Of a DNA stretch of 64,000 nucleotides, positions 37,867 through 47,879 are shown one piece after another. The notes beneath the pieces were generated by a model. It did no database searches, was not told the origin of the DNA, and saw nothing but the letters and a program-made list of their open reading frames with translations. A program made the translations under genes and the position numbers. Source of the DNA: Microthrixaceae bacterium (GTDB lineage: Bacteria > Actinomycetota > Acidimicrobiia > Acidimicrobiales > Microtrichaceae); NCBI GenBank assembly GCA_027493675.1, contig JAOSKI010000007.1, forward strand, positions 1 to 64,000. The letters run 5' to 3'. Positions within the stretch are counted from its first letter, which is position 1, and each line of letters opens with the position of its first letter.

Positions 37867-40800
37867 TCAGCGCGAGATCCGCAGCGTGAGCAGTTGGAAG
37901 GGCCGAAGCTCGATCTGCACCGCGTTGGTTGTTACCTCGGGGTGGTCGTCGCCGTAGGGCTCCTCGAACAGGTTGCACCGTCGGGCAGAGCGCGCCGCCA
38001 TCCCCAGATCCAGCACGGTGCGCACCCGGTCGCCGGCACCCTCCCACAGGCGCACGACGAGATCGCCTGATCCGTCATCCGCGAGCTTCACCGCGGACAC
38101 GCCCACTCTCGGGTCGCCCACCCTCACCAATGGCGCGGGAGGTTCGCTGTCGTCACCGGTGTCGCCTGCTCCCGCGGTGATCGCCTTGCGGACCCGGAGC
38201 GGGGTGTTCAACGCCTCCGCATGGGTAAGGACCTCCGTGAGTCCCGGGCCGTGGGGCAGCAGCGACACCGTCACGCGATGACGTCCGCGATCCGCTGTGG
38301 GATCCGGGTAGTTGGGTGCTCGAAGCAGCGACACCCGGATCCCGCCGCCCTGAACCGAGTGGCCGTAGCGGCCGTCGTTCAGCACGGCCACCCCGAACCC
38401 GGTCTCGGACAGGTCAACCCACCGCTGCGCCGCCACCTCGAACTTGGCCGCATCCCAGCTCGTGCTCGCATGTGTCGGGCGGCGCACATGGCCGAACTGC
38501 ACCTCGCACGCCGCGGTGTCGCTGCGCACGTCGAGAGGAAAGTCGATGCTGAGGTACTTCTCGTCCTCGGCCCAGTCGATGTCCATGGTGACGTCGAGGC
38601 GAGGTTCCTCCGCGCGCAGGGTGAACGTCTGGGTCACCAGCGACGCGCCGAAGTGCCGGCTCACCGCGACCGAACCGACCAGGGGGCCTTGCTCCACGAC
38701 GGTGACGGAGTCGGCATCCGGCAGGTCGAGCGAGGACGGGGCGGTCCACGCCTCGAGGTCCCAGGCGTCGTACTCGACCGGGTGATCGGCAGCGATCTGA
38801 AGGTTCGCACATCGCCGCCCGGCGGGGACGAGCTCCCGGTCGAAGCGGAGGTCGCGGACCGACACGACTGCCCCGGTGTCGTCGAAGCGGACATCGAGGT
38901 GGCTGTTGCGCAGCCGTGTGGGTGAGGCCTCGACCACGTCGTCGGGCTCGTGTGCAACCAACCGGGCGGAACCCATGCCGGGCACCTCCACCACGAACGC
39001 ATGCGAGCCGTCCGAGAGACGCTGGATCTCACCGGGTGGATCCGCTGAGGTCCCGACCGCGGCGATGGGGAGCGCACCACCTCGCGGCGTGCATGGGTGG
39101 CGGAGTTCACCACCAGGTCGGAACCCGGAGCGATCCGATCGAGCAGTCCCCCGAGGATCTTCTCCAGGCGCTGGAGCACCGCCGTGTGCTCCGCCTCCGC
39201 GTCGTGGTGCACCCACGCGATCGAGGAGCCCGGGAGGATGTCGTGGAACTGCTGGGTCAGCACTCGCTTCCAGAGCCGGTCGAGCTCTACGGCCTGGGCT
39301 GATTCGCCGAGAGTGGCCGCCCAGAGCTCCACCTCGCGCAGCAGGACCTCGCAGCGCCGGTTCCCCACCTTCGTGTGTGCCTGGGAGGTGAGGGTCCCAC
39401 GATGCATCTCGAAGTAGAGCTCGCGCGCCAGTGGGGAGTGCCGGGTTTGGCGAGCTCGGCTTCGAGCTCCTCGAAGAAGGCCCCGGGTGAGCTGATCGTG
39501 AGTTGTGGCAGACCCGCGATGTCCGCCAGCAGCCGTGCCCGTTCAAGCATCTCGGAGGTGGGCCCACCACCACCGTCGCCGTGGCCGAAGGGAACCAGCG
39601 AGCGGTCCGACCAGGCGTGGTCGGAGAAGTTCGCGCTTGCGTGGGTCAGCTCGGCTGGGGTGAGCTCGGAGTTGTAGGTCTCCACCGGTGGGAAGTGCGC
39701 CACCACGGTGGAGCCGTCGATGCCCTCCCACGTGAAGCTGTGGTGAGGGAAGCGGTTCTGCTTGTTCCAGCTCAGCTTCTGGGTCACGAAACGCGTGCAG
39801 CCGCCTTCGCGGAACACCTGCGGGAGGCTTCCCGGGTAGCCGAACACGTCGGGGATCCAGATCTCGTTGCAACGCGCGCCGAAGCGCTGCTCGGAAGTAG
39901 CGCTGGCCCGCTACCAGCTGTCGCACCAGTGACTCCCCCGTTGGGGAGGTTCATGTCGGCTTCGACCCACATGCCACCGACCGGCACCCATCTGCCCTCG
40001 GTGGCGCGCCTGTGGATCTCCTGGAACAACTCAGGGTGGTCCTGCTCGACGAAGTAGTACTGGGCTGCCTGCGAACACACGAAGACGTGCTCGGGGTACT
40101 TCTCCATGAGCCGGATCTGGTTGGCGAAGGTGCGTGCGCACTTGCGGCGTGTCTCACGCATGGGCCACAGCCACGCGGTGTCTATGTGGGCATGGCCCAC
40201 CGCGTGCAGCCGGTGTGCATCGGGAGCCGCGCCAGGCGCGAAGCCCTCGGCCAGCACCCCCCTTGCCTGCTGCGCGGTCCCCGGGACGTCGTCGAGGTCG
40301 AGCACATCCAGCGCGCGGGCGAGCACTGCTGTGAGTCGCTGTCGCCGGGGCGCGCCGCGCGGAAGCGTCCGCATGAGGTCGTTCAGCGTGGAGATCTCCC
40401 TCACGAGCTCTCGCACCCCGACATGGAAGGTGACGAGGTCGATCCCTCCGAACACGTACAGCAGGGCATCCCCCGGCGGTGCCGCGATCCCCAAGTGGGT
40501 TGGCGGTGAAGCTGACGGTGAAGTCGGGGTTCGCTGCCGCCTCCAACAGGAAGTCGATGGCTCCGTCTGGAGCCGGTCACGACTTCGATCGGGATGGCCC
40601 GGCGACGCGGGTGCACGCCGCATCGGATGCGGCCCTCGGCATAGACCGCTCCTTCGGCCTGGAACCCCGCCAGGCCGCCTGTGAATCCGATGTCGGCCCG
40701 AACCTCCACGTCGGTTCCCTCGGCGGGTGTCGGCCCGGCCTCCCCGGTTGCTCGGAACCAGGTGGTACCCCCAGGGTGGACCCCATCGGTCGCCGGTGGC

Positions 40801-40968
40801 GATGACGCCGAACGCGTCGTGGCTCAGCTCGTCCACCTTGCACGGCTCTCCGGGGAGGTGCAGGGCCTTCACGCTCAGCGCTCGACGTTCGATCACCTCG
40901 GTCGGAGCGATCCGCTCGATCAACACCCTGCTTACCCGGTTCTCGATGACCTGGCTGTCGTCGTGCAT
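37867..40968 (-). CDS. GH38 alpha-mannosidase, heavily frameshifted
   Basis: About 1030 codons, the usual length for bacterial cytosolic alpha-mannosidase. The catalytic metal motif AVGHAHIDTAWLWPMRET is followed by FVCSQAAQYYFVEQDHPELF, GRWVPVGGMWVEADMNLPNG (the nucleophile-Asp region), MFGYPGSLPQVFREGGCTRF, KLSWNKQNRFPHHSFTWEG and FGHGDGGGGPTSEMLERA. The C-terminal beta domains run from ELVPAGRRCANLQIAADHPV to PFQLLTLRISR. Frame changes occur near 40760, 40500, 39930, 39440 and 39080. The enzyme removes alpha-mannose from glycans taken up or recycled in the cell. The glycan source is not shown by context. Confidence 0.92.
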
Positions 40969-41056
40969 GCCACCACCATGTCATGTGAATCGTGATCGGA
41001 TCCTGCTCCTGTGGCCGCAGTCGTGTGAGCTGTCGTGATATGCGTACCTGGTCACC

Positions 41057-41062
41057 TACACT
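41057..41062 (+). promoter_or_regulatory. -10 element (TACACT) of cold-shock gene
   Basis: TACACT predicts a transcript start near 41069, leaving a 5'-UTR of about 70 nt. The UTR carries a GC-rich hairpin (CCGGCGAAGCCGG region), as in many csp leaders. Confidence 0.4.
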
Positions 41063-41139
41063 GCACGGGGCCGGGCGAAGTCCTCCCGGCGAAGCCGGCA
41101 GCGCGTGTGCGCTGGCCGGTGATACAGAAAGCAAGCTCA

Positions 41140-41347
41140 ATGAGTGTTACTACCGGAACCGTCAAGTTCTTCAACAACGAGAAGGGCTACGGCTTCATCT
41201 CGCGTGAGGGTGAGGACGACGTGTTCGTCCATTTCTCCAACATCGCCGGAGAAGGATTCAAGTCGCTCGAAGAAGGCCAGACGGTCGAGTTCGAGGTTGG
41301 CCCCGGCCGCAAGGGGGCCCGAGGCGCTCAACGTACGAGCGGTCTGA
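41140..41347 (+). CDS. Cold-shock domain protein, frameshifted at the last codons
   Basis: CspA-family RNA/ssDNA-binding beta barrel, about 68 residues. RNP1 is KGYGFISRE and RNP2 is DVFVHFSNI, followed by [18 protein letters not shown]. The end should read [11 protein letters not shown] then TGA. The sequence has five G at 41313-41317 where four are needed, which falsely fuses the protein to the downstream gene. It acts as an RNA chaperone or antiterminator. It is followed at once by a strong hairpin. Confidence 0.92.
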
Positions 41348-41354
41348 TCCACAC

Positions 41355-41396
41355 GACGCGGATGCGACCGGAATACGATCCGGCCGCATCCGCGTC
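41355..41396 (+). terminator. Hairpin terminator after cold-shock gene
   Basis: GACGCGGATGCG pairs with CGCATCCGCGTC at 41385-41396, continuing through one mismatch into CCGGA/TCCGG, with a 6-nt loop. There is no T-tract, as is common in high-GC Actinobacteria. It begins 8 nt after the corrected csp stop, which supports that stop. Confidence 0.7.
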
Positions 41397-41421
41397 GGCT
41401 CATTTCGCGCCGAGTCGTTTG

Positions 41422-41868
41422 ATGGGCGGGGTGCAGTCGATCGGCGGCGGGTTGGCCCGCGCTCGAGTCGTGGTGGACACCGCGTCGGTTCGCTCCGTGT
41501 CCTGCTCTCCGCATGGACTCGCGGGCTGCTTCACCGACGCGGAGATGGCTCTGCTCCCGACCAGGGTGGACCCGCTTCCCACGCTTGCCGCCCGTCTGGC
41601 TGCAAAGGTGGCGGCGGCGGAGATCTTGGGTGTGCCGGTGGGAAAGCTCTCCGAGCCCCGCACGTCCCCGAGGTGCGTGGTCGAGTTCGCCAGGCCCAAC
41701 CCCGACGGTGCAGCGCTTCTGCGGAGCATCCAGGTTCTCGCTTCACCCGAAGGTGTCCCACAGTTGCTCCTGGACCCCGTCGCACATGCGGGCAGAGGTC
41801 CGGGGTGGGTCTCGCTGAGTCACGACGCGGGCCTGGCCGCGGCACTGGTGGTGCTGGCTCAGGCGTGA
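41422..41868 (+). CDS. AcpS-like (phosphopantetheinyl transferase) domain protein, atypical
   Basis: About 148 residues. The pattern [38 protein letters not shown] and [20 protein letters not shown] follows the holo-ACP synthase order (GxD at the start, FTxxE, AAKEA, SxSH). The metal/CoA-binding Glu of the WxxKEA/AAKEA motif is Val here (AAKVA), so the enzyme may be inactive, divergent, or misread at one base. The ATG at 41422 lies just past the csp terminator. The stop overlaps the convergent malonyl-CoA decarboxylase-like gene by about 10 nt. Confidence 0.6.
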   Translation: MGGVQSIGGGLARARVVVDTASVRSVSCSPHGLAGCFTDAEMALLPTRVDPLPTLAARLAAKVAAAEILGVPVGKLSEPRTSPRCVVEFARPNPDGAALLRSIQVLASPEGVPQLLLDPVAHAGRGPGWVSLSHDAGLAAALVVLAQA

Positions 41869-42795
41869 CCCAGCAGTGCTGTGACCATGTGACCGAGAGC
41901 GGGGGATCCTCGGCGAGTGAGCTCCTGTTGGCTTCGAGGTCCTCGGGGTAGTAGCGGTAGTTCGCCATCATGCCGAACGATCGCTCGATTCCGCGTTGCG
42001 AGCTGTCTGCACTCGGCAACAACCTCCAGAGCCGGGCGCCGTTGCTCATGTGGAAGCCGGCGACCGGGTCGAGAAGACGGCCGTCGTCCCGCTGCATGGT
42101 CAGGTAGCGCGCGCAGCGTGTGGTCAGCTCGCTGTCGTCGGGGTGCGACTCGGCCCACCTCCGGAATCCCGGTATGGGAGACAGCGTGGTGAGCGTCTCG
42201 AGCCGGCCGAGTTCGCTTCGGAGCAACTCCATCGCTCCGGCGACGAGCTCCCTGCCCCGTCCGAGTCCGGACAGGCCGGCTTCGGCGTTCCAGATCGAGT
42301 AGAACACGGCTGTGTCGGCGTCGCGGGTCGACCACGGGGGAATGCGGATCGAGGATCTGGTCGAGGGTTGCCGGCAGTCCGTCGCAGAGTGCCACCCACA
42401 GCACATTGATGGGACGACCCGGAAGGCTCGGGTGCTCGATAAGGATGACGCGGCGATCCTCCGCCAATCGACGCTTGCGTTCAGCGGGTGAGCCTGGGGG
42501 TTCACGGGCTCGTCGTCCGCGAGACGTTCGGCCAGGGCCGCATCGTGTGGTGCGCCGGCTGGTTCCAGGTAGCGCACCCGATGCCCACAGGAGAGGAGTC
42601 CCTCGATCGCGGTGGTCAGCTTCGCGAGATCTGCATCGCCGCCTTCGGAGTCACCCCGGGGATGCCGGGGGAGTCGGAGCCGCCGAGCAACTCGGCTCTC
42701 CGTTCGATCAGGGAGGCGACGAGTGAGGTGGTCTCAGCGCTCTCCCCGGAAGGCGTCGCTGAACCATCCGGTGACGCTGAAGCAGCTGGGGGCAC
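41859..42795 (-). CDS. Malonyl-CoA decarboxylase-like protein, short and frameshifted
   Basis: The C-terminal catalytic part of malonyl-CoA decarboxylase is clear: [52 protein letters not shown] (GNAT-like core with the catalytic Ser), [20 protein letters not shown] and [16 protein letters not shown], ending in another frame at VTALLGHA. Upstream only about 110 residues remain ([35 protein letters not shown]). The full helical N-terminal domain of typical ~450-residue enzymes is therefore missing. Breaks lie near 42640, 42480, 42330 and 41930. The start is uncertain; the GTG at 42795 is a guess. The reaction would be malonyl-CoA to acetyl-CoA and CO2. Confidence 0.7.
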
Positions 42796-42901
42796 GGTCC
42801 AATCATGCAGGGGTACGCTCCGCGACCCAAATGACCTGTCGGCCGTTAGCGTCGTGACCGGTGTGCTCAGGGTGTGACGTGTCGCACTCCAGGCTGCTGG
42901 G

Positions 42902-42907
42902 TAGCCT
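42902..42907 (+). promoter_or_regulatory. -10 element (TAGCCT) for site-2 protease gene
   Basis: TAGCCT is followed by 9 nt and the ATG at 42917, with no Shine-Dalgarno: likely a leaderless or near-leaderless start. Confidence 0.4.
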
Positions 42908-42916
42908 TGCAGTCCC

Positions 42917-44038
42917 ATGCGATCGCACCTGACCCTCGGCCGGATGTTCGGTGTTCCAATCGGAGTGAACCTCTGGGTCGGTCTCGTCGTGATCGTTCTG
43001 GCAGTGTCCCTGGCGGAGCTCTCGCTACCCGCTATCGCGCCGGGCCACCCGACGTCCGCCTACTGGTTCGCAGGTGTCGTAGGGGTCGTGGCCTTCCTGG
43101 CCTCGCTCGTCGCGCATGAACTGGGCCACAGCTGGGTCGCGCAACGCAACGAAGTCAGGGTGCTCGGTATCACGCTGTGGCTGTTCGGTGGAGTGGCGAA
43201 GCTGGACGGAGAGGCCACGGATCCCGGATCCGAGTTCCGCATAGCCCTTGCCGGGCCTGCCATGAGCGCTCTGACGGCCCTGCTGTGTGCCGCAGGAGCC
43301 TGGGGAACATGGCGAGTCGGAGGCTCCGAGGTGCTCTTCGGGCTGTTCGTGTGGTTGGCGGGGATAAACACGATCCTCGCCGTTACCAACCTGATCCCTG
43401 CGTTCCCTCTTGACGGCGGCCGGATCCTGCGCGCGGTGCTGTGGCGTCATACGGGGCGGCGGATCAGGGCCACCCACCTGGCGGCGTTGTGGGGTCAGAT
43501 ACTGGCCGTTGTGATCGCCCTCGTGTCGGTGTGGCTCATCTTCTCAGTCGCCGTCTGGTCGGGGATGTGGATCCTGGCTCTGTCGCTGTTCCTGTTCGCG
43601 GCCGCCCGTGCGGAGTGGTCTGCTTCGCGTCCAGCCCCCGAGCTGCTGGAGATGCCGGTGGGCGAGATGCGGCGTCACCTGCCGACGGCTCTCGGTCCGA
43701 CCGCGACCGTGGCCGACGTCCAGGCTGCATTCGACAACCACCCGACGGCACCGTTCGTCCCGCTCACCGGCGTCAGGAGCACGACCGACTCGATGGTCAC
43801 CCGTGACGGCGTGGCACGTATCCCTCCTGCCCAGCACCCGGTCGTGCCGGCGACCTCGGTTGCAGAACCATTGCTCGCGTTGCCGCGGGTGGATCCCACG
43901 GAGTCGGTGGGCTCGGTGGTGGCCCGGCTGGGTCAGGGACGGAACTGGTGGGCGCTGATGGCTGATCGCGACGGCCGTCTGGGTGCTCTCATGTCGAGTG
44001 ACGTGGCGGGTGTGCTGGAGATGGCTGCTGGAGACTGA
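42917..44038 (+). CDS. Site-2 protease family (M50) intramembrane metalloprotease with regulatory C-domain
   Basis: 373 residues, intact. TM1 follows FGVPIGVNLWVGLVVIVLAV. The zinc motif is SLVAHELGHSWVAQRN (HExxH), and the second zinc ligand motif is NLIPAFPLDGGRILRAVLW. LGITLWLFGGVAKLDGEA is the typical conserved loop. The C-terminal ~130 residues look like a degenerate CBS pair (MRRHLPTALGPTATVADVQA, RDGRLGALMSSDVAGVLEMA), the Rip3-like layout. It would cleave a membrane-bound anti-sigma factor or similar protein. No partner is nearby. Confidence 0.92.
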   Translation: MRSHLTLGRMFGVPIGVNLWVGLVVIVLAVSLAELSLPAIAPGHPTSAYWFAGVVGVVAFLASLVAHELGHSWVAQRNEVRVLGITLWLFGGVAKLDGEATDPGSEFRIALAGPAMSALTALLCAAGAWGTWRVGGSEVLFGLFVWLAGINTILAVTNLIPAFPLDGGRILRAVLWRHTGRRIRATHLAALWGQILAVVIALVSVWLIFSVAVWSGMWILALSLFLFAAARAEWSASRPAPELLEMPVGEMRRHLPTALGPTATVADVQAAFDNHPTAPFVPLTGVRSTTDSMVTRDGVARIPPAQHPVVPATSVAEPLLALPRVDPTESVGSVVARLGQGRNWWALMADRDGRLGALMSSDVAGVLEMAAGD

Positions 44039-44167
44039 TGCCCACGGTACTCGTGCCACCTTTCCTGGGTGTTGGGATCGATTCGGATTCGCCCCTTCAT
44101 CCGTGGGTCGTCGGCCTGATCCCAGTCGTGCGGTGGTAGTACCTCGGCTCCCGAGTACGCTCGATTC

Positions 44168-46803
44168 ATGCGAGGAGGGTCCTTCGCGGTACGACCAACC
44201 GGGTCCGCCGTCGTCCTGCGCGCCCTGCTGCGCCAGCACCGGAGGCTGTTTCTAGCCGGTGTGTCCATCGCACTGGGTGTCGGGTACCTGGCCGGGACCC
44301 TTGGCCTGCTGGACCGCATCGGGGCGGGCCTGGACCAACTGGCGTCGGCGACCGCCGATGCGGCGGATGTGGTCATCGAGGGTGACGTCGCCTACGAGTC
44401 GTCGCTCGAGCAGGTGAGGCGCCTGGTGCCGGCGGAGGTGGCGACGACGGCGCTGGAGGTAGAGGGTGTGGAGTCGGCGTCGCACCGTCTCGAGGATGTT
44501 GCGCTGATCCTGGATCCCGAGGGCAAGCCCGTCGCCGCACCGGGGTTGTCCGAGCAGCCCCTCGGGGTGAACTGGCCCGAGGACACGGAGGTGTCGAACC
44601 TCGATCTCGTCGCGGGCCACGAACCTGCTCGAAGCGACGAGGTGGTGATCGACGCTCATTCTGCGGAACGGGCTGGAGTCGGTGTGGGCGACAAGGTGCG
44701 TCGCCGGCAAGGGGAAGGTGGGTGACTACCGGGTATCGGGCATCGTGAGCGCAGACGGGATCCGTCGTCCTGATGGCTCTAGCCTGGTGGCGCTGACGAC
44801 GCCGGAGGCCCGACTGGTGTTCGACCAGCCGACTGACGACAACCGCGTTGCCGTAATGGTGTCGCCCGGTGCGGACGTCGACTCGGTGATGATTGCGCTG
44901 CGCGGTGGTGCCTCCCGGCGCGGAGGTGGTGGATGGGGCGACCGCCGCGCGTCACGCCCAGGAGAGCCTGACCCGAAGCTTCACCCTCGTGAGGGTGTTG
45001 GTCACATCCTTCGGGGTGTTGGCGCTGCTGGTGGGAATGGTCACGGTGGCCAATTCGCTCACGCTGCTGCATTCGCAACGCCGGCGCATGTTCGCTGCGT
45101 TCCGTCTCGTGGGGGCAGGCAGGGGGCAGCTCCGTCGCGCTGCGCTTGGAGAGGCAACCCTACTGGCACTTGTCTCAGCGCTGGTGGGCATTCCGCTCGG
45201 GCTCGCAATAGCCAGTGTTCGTCGAACGGGCACTGGGTGCACTCGGTACCGCAGTGCCCACCGCCGGGCCGTTGCTGACCCCCGCGGCCGTACTGACGGC
45301 GACCGGTGTGGGTGTCGTCGCAACCATTGCAGCCGCCTGGCGTCCGGTGCGGAGCGCGTGTTCGGTGCCACCCATCGAGGCCATCCACGAGGTCCAGCCC
45401 TTCGACGGTCGGCGTCATCCGCTCCTGGTCACAGCCTCCGCGCGGGCGCTGGTGGCCGGCGTCGTTGTCGCCGGGGTTGGTCTTCTCGCCTCTGTCGCGG
45501 CCCCTGTCATCGTCGGCGTGTCGGCGAGCCCTCGCCCTACTGGCCTTCCTGGTGAGCCTCGTTCCGTTGGGGCTCACGAACGTCGTGTCAAAGGTCATGC
45601 AACTGTTGCCGTTCAGGCCCCGTCCCTTGCGCCTCATCGCTGCGCGCGATGCCAGGCGCAACCCCCGTCGCACTGCTGCGACGACCGCTGCTGTTCTTCT
45701 GGCTGCCGCAGTGGTTTCCGGGCCTGACGGTGTTCCTGCAGTCCCTTCACCGCCTCGGTCGACGGAAGCCGTGGGCAACCTCGTCACTGCGGATCTGGTG
45801 GTGGACTCCGAGACGTTCACACGGGAGGTCTTCCGGCGGACCTGACCGAACAGCTCGGCTATCTGGAGGGCGTGGAAGCCGTCAGTGCCTGGCAATTGGG
45901 CCGTGGGTCGGTCGGTGAATCCGGTGTTCGCATGACGGGACTGGACGGCGGATCAGCCACCGAGGTGATCGATCCTGGATTTCGTCGGTGATGCACCCGA
46001 AGGCATCGCCGCGGACCAGGCCTGGATCTCGGAGTCCCTGGCGGAGCGCACCGGTATCGGGCAGGGCGACGACCTGCCACTCGTGTTCTACTCCGGTGGA
46101 TTCGAGAGTCTGTCCGTCTCGGGTGTGTATACAGGTGGGGTCGGGCTCCTCGGTGACGTGGTGATCGATCGGTCGGTGTTGATGCGTCAGGTTCCCGCCA
46201 CCCCCGACCTCTTCGCTCTGGTGCGGACCGACGGCACAGCTGCCGCCGCTGAGTCGGTCCGCGGGCTCTCGGCAACCTATGGGGTCCCCGCGGTGTCGAC
46301 TCCCGAGGAGTTCGTCGGCAGGGCGGTGAGATGCTGCGCGGATTCGAACGGGTTGTCCTGTGGATGCTCCTGTTCACCCTCCTGCAGGCACTGGTCGGTG
46401 TCGTCAGCACCCTCATGTTGTCGGTGGGCGAGCGACGTCGCGAGTTCGGACTCCTTAGGGTGGCGGGGACCACGCGTCGGGCCTTGTTGCAGATGGTCCT
46501 GTTCGAGGGCGTGTCGTTCTCAACGGTTGGGACACTGCTGGGTGTGGTCGTGGGAACTGCCGCGGCAGGCGCTGGTGTGATGGCGCTCTCCTCCTACGGC
46601 CTGGGGGTGCTCTCCGTTCCCCTCCCGACGCTGGTGCTCATTGCATTGGCGGCAGTGGTGGTGGGAGTGGCGGCTGCATGGCTCCCGGCCAGGATGGCCG
46701 CAGCAGTACCGCCTCTCGATGCTGTGCTGGACATCGGAGCTGAATCCGTGATCGCTACGCGCCCGGCGGGCGGCACCGACGGTCAGAGCTCCGGAGTTCA
46801 CCG
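44168..46803 (+). CDS. FtsX-like (MacB-type) ABC permease, heavily frameshifted
   Basis: Double FtsX permease of roughly 880 codons. TM1 is RLFLAGVSIALGVGYLAGTL, followed by an extracellular MacB-PCD-like domain (LVPAEVATTALEVEGVESAS). Then comes the first FtsX core: FTLVRVLVTSFGVLALLVGM, LTLLHSQRRRMFAAFRLVGA and EATLLALVSALVGIPLGLAI. The second half repeats it: RRNPRRTAATTAAVLLAAAV, a second extracellular domain (WISESLAERTGIGQGDDLPL), ERRREFGLLRVAGTTRRALL and VVVGVAAAWLPARMAAAVPP. Breaks lie near 44700, 44920, 45205, 45530, 45720, 45990 and 46330. No ATPase gene is adjacent. The end is uncertain: it may continue into the next frame. Confidence 0.8.
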
Positions 46804-46826
46804 TCGCGACAGGAGCCGCGCTTCGG

Positions 46827-47879
46827 GTGGAGCCGCACACAACACCTCCTCCTTTCGACCCGGCCCGCCTGTCGTGGCCGTTCGCTGCTTCGCCGGCCGG
46901 TGCCCGAATCGGTGGACCGGGCGTCCCGCAGGACACGGCGCCGTCCATGGAGGGGGTGCAGTCGGTGCTGTCCCTGGAGAGGATGAAAGCGGCTACAGCG
47001 CACGATGGACCGTCAACCGCCGTCGCTGCTGCGGATTCGGAGGAGGCACGGGCCCTACTCGCGCTCTACGGGATGCTCCCCGAATCAGCAGGGGAGTCCG
47101 AATCGCCTATCGCTGCCAGTGCTCCGGCACCCGCGGCTCCTCCTGCGGCGGAGGATGCGATCGGGGTCGGGGCGGGCGAGGAGCCATTCACCACGGGATC
47201 GATGGACGCGGAGCCAGAGGCGACCGGTGCACATGGCACCGAACCCGACGGGCTGCCACCTCCGCCGACCCCACAATGGCCGCCTCCTGCAGAGCAGCCC
47301 GTCCGGGCCGCCCCAGGACCGTCGCAGGTCGTTGCGGCGGTCGCGCCACTAGGGATCCAGCCGACCGCCGCCCGCCGCGGCGTGCGAGGCGCAGGCCGCT
47401 TGGTGACCCCGCTGAGGGCTGGGTCGTCGCCGGGCCAGGCAACGGGTCACCCGTGGGTGCCGGAGGTCCGACGATGGCCCGCGGTGGGGCTCTCCTCAGC
47501 GGTGGCGCGACTCGACCCACTCACTCGTGAACGCTGGTCCGTGGTGCTGCACTCCATGAACGCCGCCCTGGCGAACGGAGAGCACGTCGGGTCCCTCGTG
47601 TGCGGGCGTGTCCGTGCCGCCCCGGCGGTCGTCGCCCGGACCGACCGCCGACTGCTGGTCGTGGCCCAGAGGCCCGGTCGCATGGCCGTGGAGTCGCTCC
47701 ACCCGATAGCGACGGGTGTGATCGTGCGGCCCCGCCCAGGCGGGATGTTCAAGGTGGTGCTGATCGACCGTGGGCGACACCTGGAGATGACCGAAGTCCG
47801 CGATGCGGCTGCAGCCGACGCTCTCGTGCTGCGTGAAGCACTTCCATCCGATGCCGGTGGCCCGTTCAGGAGCGGCTGA
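46827..47879 (+). CDS. Pro/Ala-rich protein with C-terminal PH-like domain
   Basis: 350 residues from a GTG. The first ~200 are low-complexity, Pro/Ala/Gly-rich (PIAASAPAPAAPPAAEDA, LPPPPTPQWPPPAEQP). The last ~115 look folded: RWSVVLHSMNAALANGEHVG, RAAPAVVARTDRRLLVVAQR, VIVRPRPGGMFKVVLIDRG and HLEMTEVRDAAAADALVLRE, reminiscent of bacterial PH domains. The frame is open only 75 nt upstream (EFTVATGAALRVEP). One indel would fuse it to the FtsX permease as a cytoplasmic tail. The stop overlaps the convergent ileS end by 14 nt. Confidence 0.6.
   Translation: MEPHTTPPPFDPARLSWPFAASPAGARIGGPGVPQDTAPSMEGVQSVLSLERMKAATAHDGPSTAVAAADSEEARALLALYGMLPESAGESESPIAASAPAPAAPPAAEDAIGVGAGEEPFTTGSMDAEPEATGAHGTEPDGLPPPPTPQWPPPAEQPVRAAPGPSQVVAAVAPLGIQPTAARRGVRGAGRLVTPLRAGSSPGQATGHPWVPEVRRWPAVGLSSAVARLDPLTRERWSVVLHSMNAALANGEHVGSLVCGRVRAAPAVVARTDRRLLVVAQRPGRMAVESLHPIATGVIVRPRPGGMFKVVLIDRGRHLEMTEVRDAAAADALVLREALPSDAGGPFRSG

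Noticed and set aside
41035-41868. Apparent fusion of a cold-shock domain to a second domain
   Set aside because: Removing one G at 41313-41317 gives a standard csp stop followed by a hairpin terminator; the fusion is an indel artefact.
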